21,422 nucleotides of DNA from positions 1-21,422 of the forward strand of contig JAJXZK010000151.1 in the NCBI GenBank assembly GCA_021780095.1, given 5' to 3'. This DNA is from Acidobacteriota bacterium. GTDB taxonomy: Bacteria > Acidobacteriota > Terriglobia > Terriglobales > Acidobacteriaceae. Below the pieces are notes generated by a model. It was not told where the DNA came from. It did not search any database and worked only from the letters and a program-made list of their open reading frames with translations. The translations under genes were made by a program, and so were the position numbers. Shown here piece after piece: positions 7,725 to 16,356 of this stretch (position 1 is its first letter; the number at the start of each line of letters is the position of its first letter).

Positions 7725-8863
7725 CGACGTCAAGCCCAGGGAGTGCATCATCTCCGTTGTGCGGGGAGCGCAAGATCGCGGTGCTTCTGCTCGCCCACGG
7801 TACTCCCGATACGGTCGAAGAGATACCTGAATATTTGAAGAATGTCGTGAGCGGGCGCGCCATGCCGCAGCATGTTGTGGAAGAGATTCAAAGTCGCTAC
7901 GCGCAAATTGGCAGGAGTCCGCTGACGGAGTGGACGCTGCAACAGGCGGCGCTGTTGCAGCAGAAAATTGGATTGCCGGTGTATGTGGGCATGCGAAATT
8001 GGCGACCTTATATAGCAGACACGGTGCGGCAGATGCGCGCGGATGGAGTGACGGATGCGGTAGCCATTTGCCTGGCGCCGCAAAACTCCCGCACCAGCGT
8101 AGGGCTGTACCGGCGGGCAGCGTACGCCGAAGCTGGAAATGCCTTTCGATTTCACTTCATCGATGCATGGGCAGATCATCCTCGCCTGGCGGATGCGTTT
8201 GCCGATCGATTGCGCCCGATCTGGCAAGAAGCGTGTGCTTCCGTAGGCGAAAAAGTACCGGTGCTGTTTACCGCGCACAGCGTGCCTTGCCGCACCATTC
8301 AGGTTGCAGGTGCGTCCAGTCAGCCAACCCACTCGAAGGCAGAACCGCAACCAGAACGCGGCACAAAGCCTGCAACGGCAACAGGAGCTTCCGGACGTGT
8401 GCGCCCCACGGTTGAGGAGCGTTCCTATGCACTTCCACCCGGTGCAGCGAGCGGTCCCGACCCGTATGCGATCGAGACGAAACATACCGCCGCCCTGGTT
8501 GCCGAACGGCTCCTGCCCGACGGGCTTAGTTCGCACGACTGGTATTTTGCGTTTCAAAGCCAGGGTATGTCGGGCGGCCCGTGGATTGGTCCAACGGTTG
8601 AGGAGACTCTCGAATGCCTCCATCGCGAAGGCCATCGCGGTGTGGTGTTGCAGCCCATTGGTTTTCTCTGCGATCACGTCGAAATTCTGTATGACATTGA
8701 CATTGCGTTCCAGGCGACAGCCCGGAAATTGGGCTTGAAGTTGTTTCGGCCCGAATCGCTGAACGCATCCCCATTGTTAATCGCCGCGCTGGCTGATTTG
8801 GCGTCTCAGGGTGCAGCGCAGTTCCAAGGTCCATCTGTCGGTGTCTCATCCAATCAAAAATGA
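7721..8863 (+). CDS. hemH: Ferrochelatase (protoporphyrin or coproporphyrin type) with internal insertion
   Basis: The enzyme inserts Fe2+ into a porphyrin in one of the last steps of haem synthesis. I start it at the ATG at 7721, whose last two bases form the hemE stop (ATGA); a GTG at 7694 would add nine residues inside hemE. From 7721 the product has 380 residues. VLLLAHGTPDTVEEIPEYL opens the family fold. H186 in LFTAHSVP is the expected metal-site histidine, and E321 in GFLCDHVEILYDID is the expected acidic partner. Between SVPCRTI and DPYAIETKHTAALVAERL lies a stretch of about 50 residues (194-245) rich in P, S, T, G and A that typical bacterial ferrochelatases lack. Given the HemEHY order it may be a coproporphyrin ferrochelatase (CpfC); the sequence alone does not decide. 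Its stop overlaps the hemY ATG. Confidence 0.93.
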   Translation: MTTSSPGSASSPLCGERKIAVLLLAHGTPDTVEEIPEYLKNVVSGRAMPQHVVEEIQSRYAQIGRSPLTEWTLQQAALLQQKIGLPVYVGMRNWRPYIADTVRQMRADGVTDAVAICLAPQNSRTSVGLYRRAAYAEAGNAFRFHFIDAWADHPRLADAFADRLRPIWQEACASVGEKVPVLFTAHSVPCRTIQVAGASSQPTHSKAEPQPERGTKPATATGASGRVRPTVEERSYALPPGAASGPDPYAIETKHTAALVAERLLPDGLSSHDWYFAFQSQGMSGGPWIGPTVEETLECLHREGHRGVVLQPIGFLCDHVEILYDIDIAFQATARKLGLKLFRPESLNASPLLIAALADLASQGAAQFQGPSVGVSSNQK

Positions 8864-10362
8864 AGCGCATCGCCATTATTGGCGGCGGCATTGCCGGGGT
8901 GGCGGCCGCCTACGAATTTGCCCTGCAGCAACAGGCTGGAGCATCGATTGAATTTGTGTTGTTGGAGGCGACCTCTCGACTGGGTGGCATTGTCGAAACC
9001 GTGCAACGCGATGGATTTGTCATTGAATGCGGACCCGACAGCTGGGTAACTGAAAAGCCGTGGGCGCGCGAACTGGCGATTGAACTGGGCCTTGAAAGCG
9101 AGTTGGTTCCTTCCAATGATCAGAGGCGCAAGACATATATAGGCGCAGGCAATAGCCTGACTGCTATGCCGGAAGGCATGCGCATGATGGTGCCGACTCA
9201 ATGGAACAGCGTTCTGAATTCGCCGCTGTTCAGCGCGCAGGCGAAGCTTGCGTATCGGCGCGAACCAGAACTCGCGGAGCAATTGAAGGCTAACGCCCTT
9301 GATGTTGGCGATGGCAGTCGCGATGAATCGGTTCGCGAATTTGTTGTGCGGCACTTTGGCGAGGAAGTCGCGACTACGATCGCTGCGCCTCTGTTGGCCG
9401 GTGTCTTTGGCGGAGACATCGCGAATTTAAGCATGCGCGCTGTCATGCCGGCCTTCGTTGCTTTGGAGCGAGAATACGGTAGCCTTATCCTCGGATTGCA
9501 GCAGCGGACGACGGTAGGGAAGGTATCCCCTCCGATTTTCACATCGCTGAAGAGCGGATTGGGAACGCTGATCGCAGGGATGGAATCTCTCATTCCGGAG
9601 CGCAGCTTGCAGCGAAATATTGTCGTGGAGACGATTGAACACTGCGCAGGAAACTGGCGGGTTCACGGAACATCGCGTGGAAAATCTAAATCCATCGACG
9701 GTATTTTTGATGCGGTAATGGTTGCCACTCCGGCAGCGACCACAGCGAGACTGTTGAATCCCATCGACAGCCGCATTGGGCAATTGTTGCCTCAGCAGTC
9801 CTCGTCCGCAGTTGTCGTGGCCCTGGGGTTCGCAGCGAACCAGGCCCGCTCGATGCGTATTCCTCCGGGATTCGGATTCCTGGTTCCGCATTACGGACCA
9901 CACCCCGAGCCCGATGGGGACGTTGAGCTCGAGGCCACCGATCGAACGCACGCAGCGGCTGCTCGGCAAACGCTGCTCGCGTGTACTTTTCTCAGTCAGA
10001 AGTTCCCACATACGGCGCCGAACGGCGCGATATTGTTGCGCGCGTTCTTCGGTGGGCCATTGGCTCCAAAACTTCTAGAGCGTGATGATCTCACTCTGAT
10101 TCGTTTGGCTCGAAGGCAGCTGGAACACTATCTGGGAAAATTGCCGCCGCCATCGGTTGCGCTCGCTCGGCGCTGTCCGAACTCTCTCCCACTCTATGAG
10201 GTAGGCCACCCAGATCGCATGGCGGAACTGGATTCTCGAATCGCGAAGTTCCCATATCTTCGACTGATTGGCAACGCGTATCGAGGAGTCGGGCTACCCC
10301 ATCTAATCCGATCTGCTCGAGCGGCTGCGCGGGAGATCGCGGCGGACTGCGACGCTATTTAA
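8860..10362 (+). CDS. hemY: HemY-type FAD-dependent protoporphyrinogen / coproporphyrinogen oxidase
   Basis: This flavoprotein removes six electrons from protoporphyrinogen IX or, in the Gram-positive-like route, coproporphyrinogen III (also named HemG or CgoX). The start ATG overlaps the hemH stop (ATGA). The product has 500 residues. The N-terminal FAD-binding fold is clear, with IAIIGGGIAGVAAAYE at residues 4-19 and LLEATSRLGGIVET at 34-47. The substrate-domain hallmark HFGEEVATTIAAPLLAGVFG is at 165-184. The C-terminal FAD motif GNAYRGVGLPHLIRSA is at 471-486. Between FGFLVPHYG and LLACTFLSQKFP is an extra acidic/alanine-rich run of about 25 residues (346-370), longer than the usual turn there. 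It is the last gene of the coupled haem operon; the next gene is convergent, with 58 bases between the stops. Confidence 0.93.
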   Translation: MKRIAIIGGGIAGVAAAYEFALQQQAGASIEFVLLEATSRLGGIVETVQRDGFVIECGPDSWVTEKPWARELAIELGLESELVPSNDQRRKTYIGAGNSLTAMPEGMRMMVPTQWNSVLNSPLFSAQAKLAYRREPELAEQLKANALDVGDGSRDESVREFVVRHFGEEVATTIAAPLLAGVFGGDIANLSMRAVMPAFVALEREYGSLILGLQQRTTVGKVSPPIFTSLKSGLGTLIAGMESLIPERSLQRNIVVETIEHCAGNWRVHGTSRGKSKSIDGIFDAVMVATPAATTARLLNPIDSRIGQLLPQQSSSAVVVALGFAANQARSMRIPPGFGFLVPHYGPHPEPDGDVELEATDRTHAAAARQTLLACTFLSQKFPHTAPNGAILLRAFFGGPLAPKLLERDDLTLIRLARRQLEHYLGKLPPPSVALARRCPNSLPLYEVGHPDRMAELDSRIAKFPYLRLIGNAYRGVGLPHLIRSARAAAREIAADCDAI

Positions 10363-10420
10363 ATTTGGCGGATGTTTTCGCCAGCCTACGACGGGACGCA
10401 CTCCGCGGCGGTGGGACGGG

Positions 10421-11611
10421 CTATTCGTACTTGAGCGATTCGACGGGGTCCATCTGGGCAGCGCGTGTGGCGGGCAATGTCCCGAAGAGAATTCCAACCA
10501 GCATTGCCGTGGACAGGGAGATGACCACGGACCACGGGGAGATAGGAATCGTATAAGCAGGAAAAAGGAATCTGACGGACAGGGGAAGGGCCAGCCCCAG
10601 CAGGGTGCCCACGATGCCGCCGCTGAGCGAAATGAGGATGGCTTCGGCAAGAAACTGAAGTTGGATTTCTCGATATGTGGCGCCAACGGCTTTGCGAATA
10701 CCGATTTCACGGATGCGCGATCGAACCGTCGCCAGCATAATGTTCATAATCCCGACCCCGCTGACGGCCAGCGTAATCGCGGAAACCAGCAGCAGGACGA
10801 GTGTCATGATGTCCGCAATGTGTGCCGCAGTCTCCACCAATGCGGTGTATTCCACCACGTCGTAAACCGACCCTGGGCGATGGCGGGACTGGATCGCTTG
10901 CGCGATCTCATCCCGTGCCCGCGGCGTGTCTCCGAAATTTCGAACAGAGAAAAACAATTGCTTTACGGCGTTGGTTCCGGTGAAATATCGGCCCACCGGG
11001 TATGGAATCAGGATGGTCTGCTTTGCAATTTCGGACATCCCCCAAGTGTTCACGCGTTCCTTGAAGACACCAATGATGGTGAAGGGAATGCCTCGGATCG
11101 TAAACGTTCGGTTGATGGCGCGGTCGGCGCTTCCGAAGAGACTCTCGGCAAATGGAACCGTGACTACAGCCACTTTGGCGTGGCTGAGGGTGTCCTCTTG
11201 ATCAAAAAAACGTCCGTAGAGAACTACGAGATTTCGCACATCCCTATATTGGGGAGAAACGCCCAGAATCAGGATGTCCTTCACCTTGCCGTCTCCGAAG
11301 CTGATCGGGACCTGCATTTCAAGCATTGGCGAAGACCAGACGATGCCGGGAACCTGCTGGTCGACGGCAGTCAGGTCTTCATAAGTAAGGGAGTCCGGGT
11401 TCATGCCGCCGCACTGGCAGTCCGCGACAATCATGTTGGCGCCGATACCCTGGATGAGATTAATTGCGTATTGTCTGCCCGTCAGTCCAATCGTGGCGAC
11501 GAGAATCACGGAAGCCGATCCCATGACCATGCCGAGTGCCGTCAATGCAAAACGGACCTTGTTGGCGCGGAAACTGTCGAGCGCAAGCGAGATAATCTCG
11601 CTGAGCACCAT
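10421..11611 (-). CDS. MacB/FtsX-type ABC transporter permease
   Basis: This is an inner-membrane permease subunit of the MacB family, which uses ATP hydrolysis on a partner subunit to drive periplasmic movements in efflux or lipoprotein handling. From the ATG at 11611 the product has 396 residues. A first membrane helix is at about 21-43 after LDSFRANKVRFALTALGMVMG. A periplasmic MacB_PCD-like domain spans about 45-260. Three further helices lie at about 268-292, 316-345 and 357-380, with the family's cytoplasmic loop RSRIREIGIRKAVGAT between helices 2 and 3 and the typical ending PVESLKYE. The frame is open upstream to a GTG at 11758, which would add 49 residues including a hydrophobic stretch. 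I prefer 11611 because the family starts just before that motif, though neither start has a good ribosome site. No ATPase or adaptor gene is in the window. Confidence 0.88.
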   Translation of the reverse strand: MVLSEIISLALDSFRANKVRFALTALGMVMGSASVILVATIGLTGRQYAINLIQGIGANMIVADCQCGGMNPDSLTYEDLTAVDQQVPGIVWSSPMLEMQVPISFGDGKVKDILILGVSPQYRDVRNLVVLYGRFFDQEDTLSHAKVAVVTVPFAESLFGSADRAINRTFTIRGIPFTIIGVFKERVNTWGMSEIAKQTILIPYPVGRYFTGTNAVKQLFFSVRNFGDTPRARDEIAQAIQSRHRPGSVYDVVEYTALVETAAHIADIMTLVLLLVSAITLAVSGVGIMNIMLATVRSRIREIGIRKAVGATYREIQLQFLAEAILISLSGGIVGTLLGLALPLSVRFLFPAYTIPISPWSVVISLSTAMLVGILFGTLPATRAAQMDPVESLKYE

Positions 11612-12153
11612 GGTTTGCTTGGCGCTGGCCAGGGTGCGGGCAAAAGACGAACTATGTGTGTTTGCAGCAGCCATCGGCAAATGTAAGGTGATGCATAGCC
11701 CAACAGCAGCCAACACTCCGCTGCTGTTCAGGCGCTTCTCCAAGCATACTGCTTGCACTGGATTCGCAGATGAGCCAAATGGAGATGCCTAGTCATACGC
11801 ATGGACCCCATCTTTGTGGAACGTATTGGCGCGCGGACCCGTACTTTGTCCCCTGGAGCAGGTTTGGGGTGGAACGGTGCCTCCCGCGGTCGAGAAGCGT
11901 CCAGCACTGGTTGCGTCCACACCTTTTAGAGCTTGCTACTTTAAAGGGGAGCCGATCCCCGAGCATAATGGTCCTTCCCGATGCAAGTGCGGATTCTTGC
12001 CCGCTGAAATTGACTGATTGCGCATGCTTGGCGCTTTTGTATTGCCGCTCTTCCACAAAAAGATTGACAGTGGCAGACTTCGGCTCCTATTATCTTTTTC
12101 ACTTGACAAAGGTTGCGTTTGAAGTCGCTCGGTAGTGAATTGTTAGTGGAAAG
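11612..12153. other. Divergent intergenic region between the permease and the TonB receptor
   Basis: This region is 542 bp if the permease starts at 11611, or 395 bp if it starts at 11758. It has no convincing separate gene; short open frames here lack ribosome sites and recognisable motifs. The right end holds the strong promoter at 12064-12093 described separately. A second TTGACA at 12103-12108 has no matching -10 behind it. Confidence 0.55.
12064..12093 (+). promoter_or_regulatory. Near-consensus sigma70-type promoter for the TonB-dependent receptor gene
   Basis: TTGACA (12064-12069, perfect -35) is followed by an 18-bp spacer and TATTAT (12088-12093, five of six -10 bases). Transcription would start near 12100, giving a leader of about 54 bases before the ATG at 12154. 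This is the clearest promoter in the window and suggests substantial basal expression of the receptor. Confidence 0.65.
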
Positions 12154-15100
12154 ATGGCAAACAGAATGAATCGACTAACCAAGCTAGTGTCAACTTTCGT
12201 GGTGGGAGCAGTTCTCTCCTTAGGAGCGGTTGGAGTTTGGGCCGCGATCACAGGCTCGATCTCTGGGCTTGTCACCGATCCTGCTGGCGCGCCAGTTGCG
12301 AACACCACAGTAACTGCAACGAACCAACTGACAGGCGTTCAGAGCAAAGTTGCCACCGATTCGAAAGGTTTCTATAGTTTCCCGGCACTGGCAGTCGGTA
12401 TCTACACTGTCCAGCTCAGTTCTCCGGGGTACAAGGAGTTCGTAGAAAAAGATGTGACCATCAATGCGAATTCAGCGGTTCGGGTAGACGTTAAGTTTGC
12501 TCTGGGTAAACTAACAGAAACCACGACCGTCACCGCAGACGCTTTGCGGGTAGAGACCCAGAGCACCCAGCTCGGTGACGTCATCGAAGGCGCGAAAATG
12601 ACATCTGTGCCGCTGAATGGCCGCGCGTTCACCGACCTCCTGGCACTGCAGCCGGGTGTTTCACCATATCAGAATGTCGAAGCGACATATGTGAATCGCC
12701 CCGTCTCGGGCAATCTTAACTCTGGAAATCAATCGATCAACGGAGGTAGAGAGACCGCGAACGGGTTCATGGTAAACGGTGCAATAGCAAACGAAGGAGT
12801 CGCGAACGGAACAGCATTGATGCCCAATCTGGACTCGATCCAGGAGTTTCGAATCCTTACAAGCAACTTCGACGCTGAATATGGGAATTTTAGCGGCGGT
12901 CAGATCAACGTCGTGACCAAGTCCGGAACAAACCGATTCCACGGGGATGCCTTCGATTTTATCCGCAATACAGCCCTCGACGCCAAAAATTACTTTGACA
13001 CGACGCGCGGTTCGTTCGTGCAGAACCAGTTCGGGGGAACGATCGGCGGACCGATCAAGAAGGATCGGATGTTCTTTTTCGGCGACTACCAGGGAACCAT
13101 AAATACGATTGGGGCGACGGTGAACTATCCGGTCCCTTCCGTGGCCGACCGCGGAGGAGATCTTAGCGATCAAACGGCGGCGTTGCTAGCGTCAGACCCT
13201 GCAAACGGGGGGACGGGAGTCGCGGGACCCTACTGGGCAAACATTCTTTCTCAGCGGTTGGGTTATGCGGTCAACTCCGGAGAGCCTTACTACACCCAAG
13301 GTTGTACAAGTACAACGCAATGCGTATTTCCGAATGCAATCATTCCGACCACTGCATTTTCTCCGGTCGCGAATAATTTGCTGCAATATATCCCACTCCC
13401 AAACAAGCCGTCGAATTATTTTGAGACTTCATCGTACCCAGAGACGCTAAACGATGAGAAGGGAAGTCTTCGCGCAGATATAAAAACACGCTTCGGTGAA
13501 TTATTCGCATACTATTTTCAGGATTGGTATACACAAAGCAATCCGTTTGCACCTGGCGATGCGAACGTTCCCGGATTCACTGCGAACACGGTCGGAAGGG
13601 CGCAGATGGCAAACATAGGTCTTACGACTACGCACGGCTCAAATTCCGTGAATGACGCGCGGTTATCGTATTTGCGTAATATCTGGGATAACGACGAGCC
13701 TGGCAGCGGACTTGGGCCATCATTGGAATCCCAGGGATTCGTCACTCCCTGGGGGCCATCCGGCGGTGTGGGCTTGAACAATCCCGCGTTTCAAGGAGTC
13801 ATGCCCATATTTTTCAATAACTATACAATCGGGATTCCGCAAGACACAATGAGAAACCTTGATAATACCTTTCAAGGCCTTGATCATTTCACCCGGATCG
13901 TTGGAACCCACACCCTCCAATTTGGCGTGGAATTTCACTACGATCAAATCGCGGAACGTAACTATGACGTGCCAAATGGATCATTTAATTTTAACGGTTC
14001 CGAAACTGGATATGATTTCGCAGATTTTCTGCTAGGTGCTCCTGCCAATTTCCAGCAGGCAAGTATCCAGATCATGGACTCGCGCAACACTTACTTTGGA
14101 ACCTATGCACAAGACAGTTGGCGTGCGACGCCGACGCTCACGCTGAACTACGGATTGCGCTATGAAATTATGCCTCCGTTCTATGACACTGGGAACAAGC
14201 TTGAGACTATTGTGCCGGGCCTGCAGTCTGTAGTATTTCCAGGAGCCCCGAAGGGATATGTTTTTCCAGGAGATCCCGGTATACCTAGGACGCTAGCGCC
14301 GACCGACTATAAGGATTTTGCCCCAAGGATCGGAATGGCGTATTCGCCCGGTGTCCAAACCGGATTGTGGTCCAAAATCACAGGTGGCCCGGGAAAAACC
14401 AGTATTCGTGCGGGATACGGAATCTTCTATACCGCGATTGAAGATCTCTCGAACTTTGAAGAAGTCGGCGATGCGCCGTACGGTCAGTTCTATTCAAGTC
14501 CGGCGCCTCCTCTGTTTGATACGCCCTACGTTGATCGAGGCACGGGATTTCACGAGTCGAATGCATTTCCATTTGTCTTTCCACCCAAGAATACTTCCGC
14601 CTCCCACCCTGACACCAGCTTCAATTGGGCGAATGTGGAACCAATATCCTACTCTCTCGCGTATTACTACAAGAACGTAGTTCCTTACACGGAGGAATGG
14701 GAGCTTACGGTTCAACGGCAGGTAGGACAGAATATGGTAGTCAGTGCAGGTTATGTTGCGAACCAAGGGCATCACCTAATAGTTTCCGAGGAGGCCAATC
14801 CGGGTAATTCTGCTCTGTGTTTACAACTGAGCGACCCAGCAGCACTTGCGCCGGGACAGCAGCCATGCGGTCCATTCCTAGAGAACAATGTTTTTGTTTT
14901 GGCAGACGGACAAGTAGTGAATGGAACACGCGGGCCATTAGGGAATAATTTCGGACCCAATCCCTACATGATCACGAAAGGAAACTCGAGTTATAACTCA
15001 TTGCAGGTGAGTATCCAGCAAACAGCCGCGCACTGGAATTATTTGCTGGGTTACACATTCGCCAAATGTATGGATGACGGTTCAGCGCTTACGGGCGGAG

Positions 15101-15699
15101 TCAACTTTTCGAATCCCGCTTTGAGCCGCGGATTATGTCACGCGGACGTCCAGCAGGATTTGGTGGTAAGCGGCACTGTCCAGTTACCGTCGACGAACGC
15201 TTCCGGCGCCAAATGGGCCAATGCTCTTACAAGAGGTTGGGCGATTTCAGATATCACGACACTTGCGGGTGGCTTGCCGGTTACTTTTTCCGAGACGGAT
15301 GACCGATCTCTTGCTGGTGCGGGAGAAAATATCGACCTTCCTAACTACGATCGGCAGGGTGGTTCGTTGTTTGGCGGGGGCAGTAGCCAGAACCCCCGCA
15401 CCGGCAAGCCCTATTTCAACACGAATCTTTTTACACCTGAGAACCTCGGGACCTTTGGTACCTCCAGAAGGCGCTTCTTTCATGGTCCTGGGATGAACAA
15501 CAGTGACATGGCGCTGCTCAGGAATTTGGCTTTGCCAAAAACAACTCAATTGCAGTTTCGCTTCGAGGCATTCAACGTTTTCAACCATGCACAGTTCCAA
15601 ACTCCAGGAGGAAATGTCAACGATCCGGGAACATTCGGGATTGTTACCGCTGCAAACGCTCCTCGCATTATGCAAGTTGCGCTGAAATATTTGTTCTAG
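12154..15699 (+). CDS. TonB-dependent outer-membrane receptor with N-terminal carboxypeptidase-regulatory domain
   Basis: This is an outer-membrane transporter of 1181 residues, expected to import a bulky substrate with energy from TonB-ExbBD. A signal peptide covers about 1-31 (basic MANRMNRLTK, then VSTFVVGAVLSLGAVG). Residues about 34-120 form a carboxypeptidase-regulatory-like beta domain (GSISGLVTDPAGAPVANTTV opens it, with DSKGFYSFPAL and PGYKEF). The plug follows at about 125-260, with VPLNGRAFTDLLALQPGV and the FGGTIGGPIKKDRMFFFGDYQ region leading into the barrel. The chain ends in ALKYLF, with a terminal aromatic residue typical of outer-membrane barrels. Such large Oar-like receptors form big paralogous families in Acidobacteriota, and their substrates are mostly unknown. 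The genes downstream suggest an amino sugar or related compound, but that is inference. GGAAAG directly abuts the ATG; an ATG at codon 5 (12166) is an alternative start. Confidence 0.93.
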   Translation: MANRMNRLTKLVSTFVVGAVLSLGAVGVWAAITGSISGLVTDPAGAPVANTTVTATNQLTGVQSKVATDSKGFYSFPALAVGIYTVQLSSPGYKEFVEKDVTINANSAVRVDVKFALGKLTETTTVTADALRVETQSTQLGDVIEGAKMTSVPLNGRAFTDLLALQPGVSPYQNVEATYVNRPVSGNLNSGNQSINGGRETANGFMVNGAIANEGVANGTALMPNLDSIQEFRILTSNFDAEYGNFSGGQINVVTKSGTNRFHGDAFDFIRNTALDAKNYFDTTRGSFVQNQFGGTIGGPIKKDRMFFFGDYQGTINTIGATVNYPVPSVADRGGDLSDQTAALLASDPANGGTGVAGPYWANILSQRLGYAVNSGEPYYTQGCTSTTQCVFPNAIIPTTAFSPVANNLLQYIPLPNKPSNYFETSSYPETLNDEKGSLRADIKTRFGELFAYYFQDWYTQSNPFAPGDANVPGFTANTVGRAQMANIGLTTTHGSNSVNDARLSYLRNIWDNDEPGSGLGPSLESQGFVTPWGPSGGVGLNNPAFQGVMPIFFNNYTIGIPQDTMRNLDNTFQGLDHFTRIVGTHTLQFGVEFHYDQIAERNYDVPNGSFNFNGSETGYDFADFLLGAPANFQQASIQIMDSRNTYFGTYAQDSWRATPTLTLNYGLRYEIMPPFYDTGNKLETIVPGLQSVVFPGAPKGYVFPGDPGIPRTLAPTDYKDFAPRIGMAYSPGVQTGLWSKITGGPGKTSIRAGYGIFYTAIEDLSNFEEVGDAPYGQFYSSPAPPLFDTPYVDRGTGFHESNAFPFVFPPKNTSASHPDTSFNWANVEPISYSLAYYYKNVVPYTEEWELTVQRQVGQNMVVSAGYVANQGHHLIVSEEANPGNSALCLQLSDPAALAPGQQPCGPFLENNVFVLADGQVVNGTRGPLGNNFGPNPYMITKGNSSYNSLQVSIQQTAAHWNYLLGYTFAKCMDDGSALTGGVNFSNPALSRGLCHADVQQDLVVSGTVQLPSTNASGAKWANALTRGWAISDITTLAGGLPVTFSETDDRSLAGAGENIDLPNYDRQGGSLFGGGSSQNPRTGKPYFNTNLFTPENLGTFGTSRRRFFHGPGMNNSDMALLRNLALPKTTQLQFRFEAFNVFNHAQFQTPGGNVNDPGTFGIVTAANAPRIMQVALKYLF

Positions 15700-16356
15700 G
15701 TTCGTCGGCTAGTTCCTGAACAACGGGTATACGTTCGCTCGACTCGGTCGCGTCATTGCAATAGTGACTGCCAGCCGGACGCCCTTTCATTTCGGAGTGG
15801 ATGGTCCGTTTAGCAGTTCGCATTCTTGGACGGGCAAATATTTCGATAGGTGGGCTGGATGTCAGCCGGGAATACAGAGGGGTGTTGCTGCTGATTGGGG
15901 TGCGCTTTGTGCCGGGAATCGTTACGCAAGGATGCCGGTTTTGTCGATGACAGTGTGCTGTCTTGCCGGACCAGCAGACACACTGTCTATCTCGCAGAGC
16001 TCATTCAGTTCGGTCTCGGCGGATATCGGTGACGATCATTCCACACCTTCTCCAGAATTATGACTATGTGCGGCCAGATCGGAGGTGCTGTCACTTGGGT
16101 TGCTCACTCCGTGCCCTGCGTAGGGTTACGCTTGGACCTTATAACTTGTTTCTACCTATTACCGTTATGTATATTTAGGTGCACTGCCGGGACAGGATTC
16201 CATCAGCTTCAAGCCGGAATGCATGCCGTCCCATTCAAAGCACGCCCGTAATGGCTGCGTAGAGATCCACCCTGACCTCAAGGTCGTCGGCTACCGTTGC
16301 CGATTGTGGAGATGTACTGTGATATTGTTTCCCGCGATAGATAGATAAGGAGCGCT
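15700..16356. other. Long intergenic region upstream of the SelA-like gene, no clear gene
   Basis: These 657 bp hold no open frame with both a ribosome site and family-like sequence. The longest frames (such as 15764-16063) have atypical composition, rich in serine and cysteine, and no recognisable motif. A possible promoter is TTGTTT (16146-16151), 18 bp, TATATT (16170-16175), where the -10 is good and the -35 poor. A GACCT-CA-AGGTC palindrome sits at 16274-16285, about 72 bases before the next start, and could be an operator. I saw no strong terminator after the TonB gene. Confidence 0.5.
16347..16352 (+). promoter_or_regulatory. Ribosome binding site fixing the SelA-like start
   Basis: AAGGAG lies 4 bases before the ATG at 16357. 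It fixes the start upstream of the twin-arginine motif, so the export signal is part of the translated protein. Confidence 0.75.

Noticed and set aside
7748..8677. Open frame of 309 codons on the minus strand, opposite hemH
   Set aside because: The sequence is rich in R, C and H with no family features, and hemH on the other strand has its catalytic residues intact.
10366..10383. Hairpin TGGCG-N8-CGCCA between the convergent stops of hemY and the permease
   Set aside because: The stem is only 5 bp and lacks a convincing T-tract on either side, so a terminator call is not supported.
10661..11686. Open frame of 341 codons on the plus strand, opposite the permease
   Set aside because: It is rich in N, D and R, has no motif, and is antisense to a well-supported membrane protein.
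12103..12108. Second perfect TTGACA close to the TonB gene start
   Set aside because: No acceptable -10 hexamer follows at 16-19 bp, so it is probably coincidental.
15801..15950. Short plus-strand frame of about 49 codons in the gap after the TonB gene, with a hydrophobic middle
   Set aside because: No ribosome site and no recognisable family; the length is within chance for this region.
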